A DNA stretch of 64,000 nt from Paratinospora sagittata (lineage: Eukaryota; Streptophyta; Magnoliopsida; Ranunculales; Menispermaceae), in the NCBI GenBank assembly GCA_035771175.1, contig CM069598.1, positions 15,810,438-15,874,437 of the forward strand. The letters are read 5' to 3'. Positions within the stretch are counted from its first letter, which is position 1. Every line of letters begins with the position of its first letter. Of this stretch, positions 35,693 through 47,733 are shown piece after piece. The position numbers and the translations under genes were made by a program. The notes beneath the pieces are model-generated. The model worked only from the letters and a program-made list of their open reading frames with translations. It made no database searches and was not told where the DNA came from.

Positions 35693-36183
35693 GGTAATAC
35701 TACTATAGACTCAATTTAGATTTATTAAAACTGCTAACCTTCTGTGTAAATAATATTCATGTTAAGAATAATATTAACTAATTGATTAAAATATAATTAT
35801 ATAGCGTTCATCATTTGTTGTCTATACGAATTAAAAAAAAATTCATCTATAATTTTTTCACTATTATAGGTGTGTTTAAATATTTGATCATATATATATC
35901 ATCGTAACATTTTGATGGAAATTTATGATGCATGAAATTTTGCGAAACAAAAAGAAAAATCATTCTATTTCTTTTAAAGTTTCTATTAATAAAATACCAT
36001 CAAATTACATAATGTAAAACTCATAGTCATGCATTTATTTACAACCTTTATAAGTCCATACATATGACAAAAAGACTAACATTACATATATGATGATGCA
36101 ACAACGAAATAGTTTGGAAACTTATAACATATATAAACGAAATGAACAACTGGTCAAAGTCAAAGTCATTGCATATGTTGAGT
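35693..36183 (-). repeat. Helitron 3' subterminal repeat lacking the terminal hairpin
   Basis: Nearly identical to 23822-24310 (shared taatactactatagactc, taatattaactaattgatt, tgatgatgcaacaacgaaat). In the 23.8-kb copy the next 36 bp outward hold the hairpin and CTTG end. Here that piece is absent and replaced by unrelated sequence. The repeat lies just 3' of the RPA gene on the same strand, as expected for the 3' side of the Rep-helicase element. Confidence 0.8.
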
Positions 36184-36311
36184 TTATTTGTTTTTCTTCT
36201 GCTTCTTCTTCTTTTCTTCTTCTTCTTCTTTGTTGCAAACAATTCAATTTTTATATAACTGGTAAGAAACAAAATGTCAGATCGGCAAACTATTATAAAA
36301 AATGAATCCAC

Positions 36312-38437
36312 TTACATTTTCAAACAATTTTTTTTTGATCCGCTTTCGTAATTTTCAGTGCTTCGTCTTGGTGAGGTGACGTCCTCTAACTTGTCGTGTA
36401 ACATATTCGAGACGGCATAATTTTCATTGCCATCTATTAGGTTATAGCGGTTAAGTCTTACCTTGAAGATATAACTTTGCCCAATCAATGGTTCACAGGA
36501 TGCAAGCAATTCTTTCTGTATATCATCCTGTTAGTATTGAAAATAATTAAATAAGTAATACTTTGATAGCAGAATTGTAAGGGTCATAGATATATAAAAT
36601 ATTATGTGAACCCTTTATGTACCTGATTGAGATCATTATAATCTTTTGAAAGAGGCTTTTGTAATATATTCTCTGCAACTCTATCGAAAATAACAAATGT
36701 CGTAGACGTAGAACTATCTTCAACTTGAACTTGCAACTTATATCTTGGTTAATGATAGTAAAATAGTTAGGCTTAATTTTTTTTGGGTTATTTTATTATA
36801 TATTGAATGAATTGAAGAAATAGTATTTAGATATTATGTTTACCTCGGTTTTGGAAATTGAACTTCGACATTGCATTTCTCACACCAAAAAGTATGATCT
36901 AAACGGATCAATTTCTTTGAGCATTGATTGCAAGATATATAGTTCCAACCACGGTCGACATTTATAGAAGTGATTATAGCTTTGCATGCAACTGATATGA
37001 CCTGAATGCATAAATGGTTATTTTGACAATATTATTATAATGTAGATACACAAACTATTATTATATATAGAAACAAATACAGCTAAAAAGTGAGATACTT
37101 ACCTCTGTTTCATTTTCTGATCTTATGGTTTTAATTTCTGCTAAAGTTTTGCGATCAGATGAAACAATGTCAATATCCTTTTTCGCTACTGGTGGTAGTT
37201 GTAGCAGACGTATTTTTCCCTTTTCCCTTGCAGTAGTTGTTTTGTAGGTAATTAACACAAATACAATTCAATGCAACTATAAGATATGTCGAACTGTCAG
37301 CATACCTGTTAACAATGAACTCTTTGACTTCTGGAACATTAAGATTAAAGTATATCTTACTTGAACTGGTTATACCAAAAGAGAGCTCATCTACAGTTAA
37401 TAAGAAATATTTTTGGTTAGTTTGGATTTCAAACTGGCTATACCATTTTGTAAGAGCAAGATTAATAATTATGAAAATATAGGTTGTTACCTTTGAAACG
37501 TTTCATTGTTGTTGATGTTAAAATGACAACTAATGGCACATGACTTTGCATCAAAGCTTGGTGATCTATACATTCAGTTTTATCGCCCCAAAAAGTGACG
37601 TTACCTTTTTCACCCCTGTGATACAATGAAATCCAATTGTTATTCTAAAATTGATTTTGAACGTTATATAAAACATCATGCAAGTATAATTTAATTTTGA
37701 TATATAAGTAACTACCATGTAGTAAGAAGCTCCATATTTCTTTTTTTCACCATTCTTCCATCAACATTTTGATCAACAATAGTACTGATTGCAGTAACTT
37801 GTCCTATTATATCTGTTTTTTTTAACAAAATAAAAATGTCACATGGGATTAGTCTGCAACAATGTTTATAAATAATAATAAATATAACATAATGGATTAT
37901 TTTTTACCTGAAAGTTGATTGTTGTTGTTAATGCGAGAGTCGATGTCATCAAGTTGCACATAGTCAAAACGATGACTCCTTATTATACAATCAACACTTG
38001 ATAGTTCTATTATTGAAGTTGATGAGAGAAATTCTATCATGTATTCATGAGGTACAACCCTATATGTGGGCTTGTTGGCAGTTACTTTGAAATTTGAGAT
38101 TTTGTAGACTTTCCCTTCTTCAATTATAGATCTAAATCTTGGAACCAATGTTTTATTAATTGATGCATGGATGTGATCATTCTGGAAAAAAAAAACGTTA
38201 TCGCAATACTTTTTAATATAAACAAATGCAAGCAGTACGTAATAATATTAATAATGATACTTTTATGCTTACTTGTTCGTCGAGTAAGATGATGTCTAAT
38301 GAAATGAGTTCATTATTGCTTCTGATATTTCTTGACTCCCACTGTCTTGTAACTCTTACTCTAATGTGCCAATCAATTTTGTCATTCTTGATGTCTTTGA
38401 GGAATGTATAGATTATTGGCTTCTTATTCATCTGCAT
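36312..38437 (-). CDS. Helitron RPA70-like single-strand DNA-binding protein
   Basis: Nine exons with GT-AG borders, coordinates high to low: 38437-38273, 38181-37908, 37812-37716, 37615-37491, 37390-37306, 37226-37103, 37001-36844, 36743-36623, 36527-36312. Together 1365 nt, an unbroken 454 codons. The N-terminal part (WHIRVRVTRQWES, then SLDIILLDEQ) and exon 2 (LVPRFRSIIEEGKVYKI) are OB folds A and B of RPA large subunits. Exon 4 (GNVTFWGDKTE) continues fold B. Exon 7 carries a zinc site with Cys 314, 317, 330 and 333. Plant Helitrons often carry such RPA genes beside Rep-helicase, presumably to coat the displaced strand. It lies 85 bp downstream of Rep-helicase, same strand. Confidence 0.9.
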
Positions 38438-38522
38438 AAAATGACATGTTTATTACGTAACCATACTCATACGCAACATGTTGATAATGCAAGTTATCAT
38501 ATAGGTGTAGGTTACCTTTAGG

Positions 38523-41500
38523 TCATGACAACAATAGTTCTTCATAGACAATATTTTTTGTGTAGCCGTCAACTTCGGGGTTGTTATTATTTATTAGTAT
38601 TTTTAACCCCCCTCGTGATGTAACTCTTGAGACAGCAACATATAATTGCCCATGACTAAATACAGGCTTTGGTAAATATATGCCCGCATGCTCAAATGTT
38701 TGACCTTGGCTTTTATTGATTGTCATGGAGAATGCAACACGTAGTGGAAACTGGCGACGTTTCAAAATAAAAGGCCATTTTGATTCTGTTGCAGACATCA
38801 TAATTCTTGGGATAAAAACTTTTGCACCGATGTTTGATCCAGTCATTACTTTTGCTTCAATTACCCAGGGTGCTAATTGAGTGATAATTAATCGCGTTCC
38901 ATAGCACAGGCCTACACTCTGGTTAATATTCCTCAACAACATTACAGGAACACCAATTTTTAAATCTAATGAATGATTTGGAAGACCAGGGAATTTCAAA
39001 CTGTTTAAGAACTCAACCGGAAATAATGTATCTTGGTCGTGAATGTGTCTTGAAGACTTGCAAATAGTATCAGAGCTCAAATAAGTTACTTGTTCTCCTG
39101 GAAGAGATTTCATTACAAAACAGTTAATTTCATCAACCATGTCATTTGTTAGGGTTAGTATTCCCCTGGATATTAAATATGTTGGATCTTTGAGATGTCT
39201 CAATAAATCAGGATAAGTACTTGTGACAATAGCTGCAATTGGATCATCTCCACCAGTTATAAGCAGATCTGTAGGTATTTTAATCCAGGTTGGTTCTTGT
39301 TCATTACCTAAGGCAACCTTTGGCAATGTTCCATCTCCGATTGAAAGCACCCACTCTGTAAAGGTTGATTTATCTCTGATTCTCATATTTTCAGTAAGAA
39401 CAATGACATTACATTGGTTCCACAAATGCGATCTTTTAATTGAGGCAGCCATAACATCTTCTTTACTACCATTTTTTATAACTGGTAGTATTTGTCTAAA
39501 GTCGCCTCCTAAGAGAACAGTTTTTCCCCCAAAAGGTTTCTCAGACGAATAACCATCATCAAACCGAAGAATATCTTTTAATGTTCTATCAACAGCTTCA
39601 AAAATATATCGATGGTCCATAGGTGCCTCATCCCAAATAATCAAGCTTGTTTTTTTCATTAAATTTGCCAATTGTGTTCCTTGACGAATTTCACATGTTG
39701 ATGTCTCAGTGATATCAATTGGAATTGCAAACCTTGAATGAGCAGTTCTTCCACCAGGTAGTAATAACGCGGCAATGCCCGAAGATGCAACCGCTAGTAC
39801 AATGTTTCCTTCTGCTCTTATACGTCCAATGATGGTCTTGTATAAATATGTCTTGCCTGTTCCTCCTGCACCTGACACAAAATAGAGCTCACCACGTTTT
39901 TGTTCAACAGAGTGGATAATAGCATCATGCACTTTTTTTTGCTTTTCATTTAATCCTCCATGCATTTGTAGGTATTCCTCTTTCAATTTTGCTCTATCAT
40001 ATGATAGTTCTTCTATGATCAACCTGTTACTCAAGTCGTGAATCAATGTAGTAACTGGTATAGGCAACGGCGGGAACTCTTTAAGAGATCTATTGTTTCT
40101 TTCTAGAATCTTCTCAATCTCATAAAGAGTATAGTTCTTCAATTGTAAGTCTGTTAACTGCAAATCTTCAAACCCTAAAATATTCTTTTGGCGAAACAAA
40201 ATATCTTCGCCTAATAAATTCCAATTTTCGTCCCATAGTTTTAATGGCTCAGAAACATCACAAAATAATAATAGGGTCACGAATAATTCCCTCAACTGAT
40301 TACATGTTGACCACTGTGCTGCTTGAAGAATTGCATCATGCCATTCTTTGTCTCCATCTAATAGGCCAAGTGCATAGCATGTAGCTTTATATGTTGGATA
40401 CGTTACCCCAGCAATTGTTCTTATTTCTTCAAAACTACATGCTCCTTTAATAACATTAAGCAGCATTCTAAGGTAAAATTTCTCACCTGACGTGGGATGG
40501 GCATAAAAGATGCGCCCAACACATTTTCCTTGTTTTCTTCTTCGCCATTCCTTGCATGTTTGATGCCATACCCATTTTGTTGGAAAGTCTCCATAAGTCA
40601 ACTCTCTAGCATCATCATACATTTCATTTGTTTTCATCCACTGAGTAAACATAGTCTTATCTACACCATTTCGATTAACAACATTATCTAGGCAGTCATT
40701 ATCTGTAAAAGTCACGGCATGTTCATCTGGTAGATGGAAAGCCAATCTTTCAATACCAGGGCTTCGATGATGAATGTCAAATTTATATATTCGCCAACAT
40801 GCTTCGAATGCAGAAACATAACGACAATTCATAAATGACTTTATTTCATCGATTTTCTGAATATCGGTTATGTTATCTCCATTATTATGTACATTCTCTT
40901 CTAAGACTACTCTAGCTTGATCAGGCCCTTTGTTTATGTATTTAAATAAATACTTGATTGACCTTGATCTATTACACCATTCAACATTTATATGTGCTTG
41001 GTACTTTACCACCAAATCAATATTGTGTGGTACTACAAATCTATTATCAAGTTTTAAGCGATTCCTCACAACAAATCTTGAATCATCTCTTCTACGGTAT
41101 ATTGGAAAGCCGTTTTCATCCACTGTAGTTTCACTTTGAAACTTCTTAGGAAAGTGTTTAGAACATCCATTTTTTGTCATACACGATGCATTAATGTGTG
41201 CTCGTCCACATGGACCATGCATCATAAATTGTGCAACAGCATTGTATCCTATAAGATCTATTTCATTATTAGGGATTTCAGCCGAGATTATTTTGTCAAT
41301 TTCAATTGGGTTAGGATACTTGTCAGCAGCATTCAGAAAAAGTAGTATATGAGCATGAGGTAGCCCTCTTTTCTGAAACTCTATTGTGTAGATAACTGCA
41401 ATAACAAATCTGTATTAGATTTTTTTTGCAAAAAAACTTACAATTAAGATAAAGCATTTAAAAAATTAAGTTAATATATTTACTTGTAACGTACCTGCTG

Positions 41501-43169
41501 CAACTTTTCCGAAATGACTATCTTGCACCAGATCTTTCAATAATTGGTCAAGTTTGATCTTGAATACTCTTGAAACAATATCTGGCCTTTCTTCAGGCTT
41601 TTGACCTGGTATTAATTCCAAAATACTTTGTATCTCAGCCCATTTTGGATTAGATGTGAATGTAATAAATAAATCTGGATTCACAGCCCATCTACAAATA
41701 GCTATTGCATCTTGAAAATTTTGTGCCATGTACCGTGGCCCGCCTGTAAAACTCGATGGCAGTATAATACGTTTTCCAATAGACGATGGTATGGTGTCTC
41801 CTCGTAATACCGCATCGCATAATCCTTTATACAATTCTACCCTTAATTGTCGTTGGTTATCACGAACCCATTTCAACCTACCATCTTCAATACATGTATA
41901 TGCATCAACTATGTATTGTTGGAACAACCTGCCTGAACATATAATTGTTTGAGCTTGATTAAGTCTTTGTTGTATTCTATAGGCGTAATATTCTCTCATC
42001 GTTATATGTTTTCTCTTCGTTTGGCGTTTCCCATCATTACGACTATACGTAAGTTCCGTATAGAAGCCATCTTCACCATAAGGAAATAACAATGGGTATT
42101 GCATAGCCATAAAAGATGGATGTAGTTCGCTGATCCTTTGTAATCCATTGGATTTATGATCAACAATTATATCTCTTGAACCATTAGTATCATTATGATC
42201 AATGAGAGCGGAAATTTCTGACGCAGATGATAAATTATATTCTCTTTGATCATTTGTCCGATCTGAAATCAATCTTATTCGAACGGACACATAGTCTGAT
42301 TCTCGAAAACGATCGCGAGCCGACCTAAAAACTTTTGCCAATGGATTGTATTCATCAACCATTTTCAACAGTTCCCCAACTATCTGAGCATCTAATCTTG
42401 ATTGACTACTATCTCCACCAAATGTACTCATTCTATTTGATACTTCGTTTTCCGTATCAAAAATATATAACTGCGCGAATTTTGGTTTATCGCCACTCAT
42501 AGGTAGAAATGACCCGATTTTATGATGATTCTGTCCACTTAGTCGGAAAACATATGGACCACTTCCATTATTTATGCGATTGTCAATATTACCACCAATC
42601 GAAGTGAAGGCAAATATAGAATTGTAACTCCTAATATTTTCCTTAAAGTGGGTTGATCTCTTTTCACCATCAAAACGTAATAGATTTTGAAGAAATTTGG
42701 GTGCTTCTTTCAAAAGAGCCAAACGTATTTTTCCTTCTTGACAACAAAGTGAAAATTGTGGATTTCGTGAAGTCTTGTGTTTGTCAACACGTTCTTCATA
42801 CCATAGAACTGCACCACAATATTGACATATATGTGTTGGTTTCCCAAAATCCCAAGGTTCAAAAACTCTTCCTATGAGGAACAAATGCTTGTTAGTTTTT
42901 ATTCTTAATATATTTATAAACTATGAATAGTTAAAAAATAAAAAAATGTTTGTATAACTATTCTTACTTGTAGTAGAGGTATTGTCTGAATCACTTCTAT
43001 TTGTAGAAGGACTTTTTCTTGATGTATGATATGGAGCAAATCTACTCCTAGGTAATTGTCTTCTTCCATCACCCCTATGACAAACTCTTTGATGCAATTG
43101 TATTCTTTTTTCTTTCATAATGGTTCTTCTATGTAATCTTGCAATTCTACATCTTTCAATTTCATCCAT
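38523..43169 (-). CDS. Helitron Rep-helicase transposase, apparently intact
   Basis: Three exons: 43169-42968, 42871-41495, 41395-38523, with introns of 96 and 99 bp and GT-AG borders. The joined frame is 4452 nt (1483 residues, TGA stop) without interruption. Exon 2 holds the Helitron-like N domain (PF14214). The rolling-circle nuclease follows: GLPHAHILLF (His 540 and 542, the HUH pair) and KYLFKYINKG (Tyr 675 and 679, which attack DNA). The C-terminal third is a PIF1-type helicase: Walker A GAGGTGKT from about 1035, Walker B IIWDEAP at about 1112-1118, and a terminal SRVTSRGGLKILI motif. The enzyme nicks and unwinds DNA for rolling-circle transposition. The start is the first ATG of a basic exon (RRTIMKEKR). 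Antisense ORFs within it are shadows. Confidence 0.95.
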
Positions 43170-43702
43170 CTAAAATAGTAAATTAGTAATTATCAGCAAC
43201 ATATAATATATTAAAATATTTTGTTGTATAGCTTATCAAAAATTTGAAATCTCGTTATGGTTCTCAAGTGATTTATTATTAGAACCAAAATTTTATATAA
43301 GTAAAGTATGGTACATATTATTGCTACAAAGGTGCCACTTCTTCAGTACTAATTGAGATCCAAATTCAAATAATAAATGGAAGCAATCTGTTATGGAAAT
43401 TATACGATTAATTGATGATATTTATATAGACACTAAACGGATCAAAATCCAGTTCAATATATTTCTCTTTACTTTCTGCTTTCTACATAGTCTATTGATT
43501 TTTTTTCTTGAACTGTATACAAAGGGGACAACGATTTCTTGACACCACGATTTCTAATAAATGACTAAAAAATGAATGGCAACGATACAAAAAATAGTAA
43601 ACAAATGCAATGCTCAATAGTGATCTTTAAATCTTACAGTTGATTGTTTGGTTTGACGTCGTTGGAAGACTTGCAAGAATCAACCTGAAAATCAAAATTG
43701 CA

Positions 43703-44080
43703 TGGTACTTGTCAATACAAAGACTAAATTAGTTTAGTACTTTGTTCATAAAAATCTAAAATTTTTTGTCAATTCTAATAAGTTTCCAATTACCTGTACA
43801 ATTTTATTTCTTCTCCTTTATCTATTTTTTTAATGGAAATAAATTTTGTAGTTATTTATGACCTTGTCTCTTTGCTTTGAAGTAAACACGGGGATTGTCA
43901 AAACAAAGACGACATTAGTTTAGTACTTTGTCCATTAAAATGTAAACCTTTCGTCAATGTCTAATAAATTTCATATCATCTTGACAATTTTATTTCTTCT
44001 CCTTAATCTTTATTTTTTTTGTCGAAAATAAATTTTGTTGTTATTTATAACCTTGACTCTTTACTTTGAATTAAAACATA
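43703..44080. repeat. Tandem duplication, period about 188 bp
   Basis: Two adjacent copies (about 43703-43890 and 43893-44080) share attagtttagtactttgt, aattttatttcttctcctt and ataaattttgt in the same order. They lie upstream of Rep-helicase within the Helitron. The stretch 43170-43702 between them and the gene has nothing identifiable. Confidence 0.7.
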
Positions 44081-44109
44081 AAAGTAAGTATATAATCTTT
44101 ATAGCTGAA

Positions 44110-44426
44110 TCCATACATGTCCTCACTAATATAATAAGAAGAAAGTGATTAAATTGTATATGTAGAATTCAACAAAATTATGTACATTAACATTTAATTG
44201 ATAAACAATTTTATATGTACATTTCGCAAAATAGCCATTATTTACAATAGTAAGGGTTGCATTCAATAATAATTGGTATGATCTGATATACATCATTAAT
44301 AACTCTTTCATAAAGTTCAATCGACAAAACGTTCAATCTTTGTACCCTTGTTTTCACCATTTTTTCGAGTTCTTTAAAGAGTTTCAATGAGGAGTTTAAG
44401 CATTTAATTATCAATTTAATCATCAA
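44110..44426 (-). pseudogene. Unknown ORF, duplicated (copy 2)
   Basis: The minus-strand frame 44426-44238 encodes 62 residues, including LSIELYERVINDVYQ, then IPIIIECNPYYCK and a stop. It pairs with LSMELYERVINDVCQ and LPIIIECNLYYCK at 45085-44960. DNA similarity extends from about 44110-44360 to 44845-45085, an offset of about 737 bp. I do not recognise the family. The shared reading frame between diverged copies argues for past coding function. Confidence 0.4.
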
Positions 44427-44844
44427 TTATTGTTCTCGATCTCTGGGAGTAATTAATTTCAGTTTCTATTTCTTTCTTTTTGCAGTTTTTATTGAATTCA
44501 TTTATTCAAATAGCCTTCCATTATGTTAGATTTTCTACTCCAAAAGGCCACCATTAACTTGAAATATTTCTTTAATTATTTTCAGTTTTGAGTACCTTTT
44601 CTTTTACGTATATTATTTGTTGAGTCGTCATGTTATTTTGAGTCAATGGCCCATGGGTAGGTAGCTTAAATAATACAATACTTCAAATGCGAGGCAAATT
44701 GGATCAATATAATTGCTAAAGTTGACCAAATTATCAAAATGAATTTGGTAGATGACCATTACCAATTAACTAATAAGAGGTCAATTACTTGAGAAAAAAT
44801 ATTTATAACGTCCAGTAACAACTATATAAATCACAATAAATTAC

Positions 44845-45420
44845 CATACATGTCATCACTATTATAATCGGAAGAAATTGATTAAATTGTATATGAAAAA
44901 TTCAACAAAATTATGTACATTAACATGTAATTGATAGACAATTTTATATGTACATTTCGCCAAACCTCCAGTATTTACAATAGTAAAGGTTGCATTCAAT
45001 AATAATTGGTAAGTTTTGACATACATCATTAATAACTCTTTCATAGAGTTCCATCGACAAAGCGCCCAATCTTTGTATCTTTGTTTTCACTTCTTTTTCG
45101 AGTTTTTTTTATAGTAGCTGTAATTCGTCTTCTTGGACAGTTTTTTTTACATACAGCTGAATCTTGTATAAATAACTTCCTATGCGTAACTTTTTTCTCG
45201 CCGTGAAATTAAATCGCCAACATAAGTTTAGAATCCAACAATTTTGACTAATGTTCTCCAAGTGACCCTCATATCTACAACGTATTGGAATCAACATCCC
45301 GTCCGTAAAAAAACCTGTCCATCTTGGATTGTAGATCCCCGAACACATTTCTTCACGAATTAGTTTTTTTGGTTTATAATTTGTACCTGAAAAGCATTCA
45401 TTAATTATATAATTTTCCAT
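44845..45420 (-). pseudogene. Unknown ORF, duplicated (copy 1, longer)
   Basis: ATG 45420 opens 103 codons (GTNYKPKKLIREEMCSGIYN near the start; WRFNFTARKKLRIGSYLY near the end) to a TAA at about 45109. After that stop the same frame continues with KKLEKEVKTKIQRLGALS, matching copy 2 at 44426-44238 (KELEKMVKTRVQRLNVLS). So the original protein ran through this stop. No family recognised. It is on the same strand as Rep-helicase and upstream of it, so it is either an accessory Helitron ORF or captured host sequence. Confidence 0.4.
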
Positions 45421-45551
45421 TATGACTAACTATCATGTACTAAAGTACATATTGGATTATATAATTATTGACAGAATATACTTTAAAAATAGAGATAAAA
45501 ATCTTAAATACTTATTTACATAATCAAAGTCATTTCCCTCTTGCCCAACTT

Positions 45552-45573
45552 GGGGGGGGGGGGGGGGGGGGGG
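45552..45573. repeat. 22-base poly-G run
   Basis: An uninterrupted run of 22 G in otherwise AT-rich DNA. Capable of G-quadruplex formation; length may be uncertain because such runs are hard to sequence. Confidence 0.9.
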
Positions 45574-47187
45574 AAACAGTGTTATATACCATCTCTATCT
45601 CAGAAAAGGTTTCTCCATATTTGATGACTAACATTTATCATTTAAAAAACTACTTGAGTGAAGAGAGATTATTTACATGATGCCATGTAATTAGCGAAAA
45701 GCTATTTTGAGATGATGAGTTGATAATTTGAATATTAATATGATACATCTTTCACTTGCAGTACAAATAAATATCAAGAATTTATATGTAGTAGGGGAGT
45801 GACTATTCACAACTTACAAAAACATCCACACTATGGTAGCAAAGAAAAATGATTAAGTGATATACTCAAGTAAGACATGCATTTCTTGAAAACCATATGA
45901 TCATCTACGTTATATGTGATTTAAGAAAGTAAAATGTGACACAATGGTCATCAAATTTTTTTATCCTCTTTTTTAACTCTCGATGAGAAAGTAGGAAAAT
46001 ATTTGTTTTTCTTTTGAAAGTAATTTATGAATAATATTATATTAATTAGAGTATTGTACTACAAAATTCTTTACCTTTGAATTACATAATTGTACTGAAT
46101 CATGCATTGACACATGATTAGATGAAATTTAATAGTATTAGAGTGATATAGTGTGTATTACCCTTTTTATCACAATCAACATTACTCATAATCTATATAA
46201 TATATAATCTTTGAGATCAAGGTTTTTTTTTTTAAATGTGATAAAGAAATGTAATTATATATATATGAAAAATTAATAATTTTAAGTAATATATCTTATA
46301 TATGTACATGCGTGGATATCTTTAAGAAAATGAAAAATTAAGATTATTGAAATAGTTTGTTGTCAATTTAAAGTATGTAGTGGTGGTTGGAGGCTGGAGG
46401 GCAGATGAGGAAAGGCTGGCAAGTGACTTTGTCTTCTCTGTGAAGAGCAAGAAGTCGTGTTGAAGCGGGCTCTACTCCTTTCAAGATCAAGACTTCTTCC
46501 TAACCTTATGACACGTGTCCCTTCTCATTTGTCAACACCTTTCTTATCATTAAAACCTGTCCTTATTTCCTCCACCCCCCAAAAAAAAACCTGTTCTTCG
46601 CATATTATTATGATAATTATATGTTTTTACATTTGGTAATTTTATTATGATCATTTATCTTTGACATGTGACACAGGCATAGATCACAATATTAATCATG
46701 TTTATTAATTGTCAATAATCATGATTTAGATGAACTTAATACTTAGCAGGTCATAATGCTGCTAATTAATTGGGAGCTTGCTTTGAAAGAATTATAACAT
46801 AAACAATATAAAAAAAGACACAGAAAATAGTGCCTTACCAACTACAACTTGCTTTACTTTTTATTTTAACATAACTTTAATATAAAGGCAGACAAAATGA
46901 TATTCAGGTCTTCCATGAGATTGACAAAGATAGGCTACACATAAAGAGTAACATAGGATTCCATATACTTCGTTCATGCATTTTCTTGGATCTTCTTGTT
47001 TCTACTCTTCAGATTCTTAGTTCTAATTAATATCAAATCTAAGTTAGATTGTTTTGAGAGTTATTTGACTCTTTATTACTCCGTGGATCCCACCTCCCCG
47101 AACCTAATTATTGAAGCGTAACCTATTACACTAAACCGCGTTAAGTAACATGCCCAACTAAGCTACCGCGTTAAGTAACATACCCAA
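45574..47187. other. Non-coding
   Basis: No gene supported. 47100-47190 carries a short direct repeat (taccgcgttaagtaacat and a close copy about 35 bp earlier). Confidence 0.4.
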
Positions 47188-47277
47188 CTAAGCTCGAAGA
47201 AGCAGAGGCGCCTTCGACGCTACACTTCGCCACACAGACGTTGAAGATCGGAGGCACAGAGGAGGCGCTTTCGGCGA

Positions 47278-47391
47278 AAGTCGGGCGACACGGCCGACCG
47301 GGAACTGCAGACCGGCCTTGATCGACTTGCTGACAGACTTCTTCCGATCACCGTCGCGGCGACCTCCTTTGCCGGACCTTGTGGCTTCCAT
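47278..47391 (-). pseudogene. Histone H2A N-terminal fragment
   Basis: From ATG 47391 the minus strand encodes MEATRSGKGGRRDGDRKKS and then SVSKSIKAGLQFPVGRVAR. This is the N-terminal tail and first helix of a plant H2A. After about 38 residues the similarity ends at once (LSPKAPPL), so the remaining two thirds, including the acidic patch and docking domain, are missing. The open frame to 47188 past this point is unrelated. Its location beside TOL fragments on the other strand fits gene-fragment capture by a transposon. Confidence 0.75.
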
Positions 47392-47429
47392 TCCTGCCTT
47401 AGATCTGTTTTGCTACGCGGTACGAAACG

Positions 47430-47535
47430 CTACGATGCGAAGAGAAGTTTCGGAGAAAGTGAGCGCTTTCGGCGAGCGATTGAAGATCGGAGGCGCGGAG
47501 GTTGAGCGGAAATCATCATGTTCCTGCAATTCCAA
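47430..47535 (+). pseudogene. TOM1-like (TOL) N-terminal exon fragment, copy 1
   Basis: The plus strand reads VSEKVSAFGERLKIGGAEVE followed by RKSS, the N-terminal exon of plant TOM1-like/VHS-domain proteins (ubiquitin-cargo sorting at endosomes). Those proteins continue into a VHS domain, which is absent here. The same segment occurs again at 47642-47733, and a shorter rearranged piece (ttgaagatcggaggc, ctttcggcgaaag) is found at 47240-47280. Assignment rests on remembered family sequence. Confidence 0.55.
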
Positions 47536-47641
47536 GGTAAAAAAAACTTCCCCAAAGTTCTGATTTATTGCTCGAATTTTCGATGTTGGGATTTTGGGCC
47601 TTTTGCTGAGTAGTAGGATTTGGGAATTAGGGTTTTGAAAA

Positions 47642-47733
47642 GATGAGCGACAATCTGATGGAAAAAGTGAGCGCTTTCGGCGAGCGATTGAAGATCAGAG
47701 GCGCAGAGGTTGAGCGAAAATCATCATGTTTCT
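47642..47733 (+). pseudogene. TOM1-like (TOL) N-terminal exon fragment, copy 2
   Basis: ATG 47642 starts MSDNLMEKVSAFGERLKIR, the expected beginning of TOL1/TOL2-type proteins, then GAEVERKSSC. It retains the proper start codon that copy 1 lacks. It ends near aaatcatcatg, the same point as copy 1, and no VHS domain follows. The two copies are about 215 bp apart and differ by a few bases. Confidence 0.6.

Noticed and set aside
38226..42877. Plus-strand ORFs across the Rep-helicase and RPA genes
   Set aside because: Shadows of the minus-strand genes with clear catalytic motifs.
45468..45680. 70-residue ORF with a poly-Gly run
   Set aside because: The Gly run is just the poly-G tract; no homology signal or supporting codon pattern.
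47318..47563. 81-residue plus-strand ORF as a real gene
   Set aside because: It is a chance fusion of antisense H2A sequence with a TOM1-like fragment.
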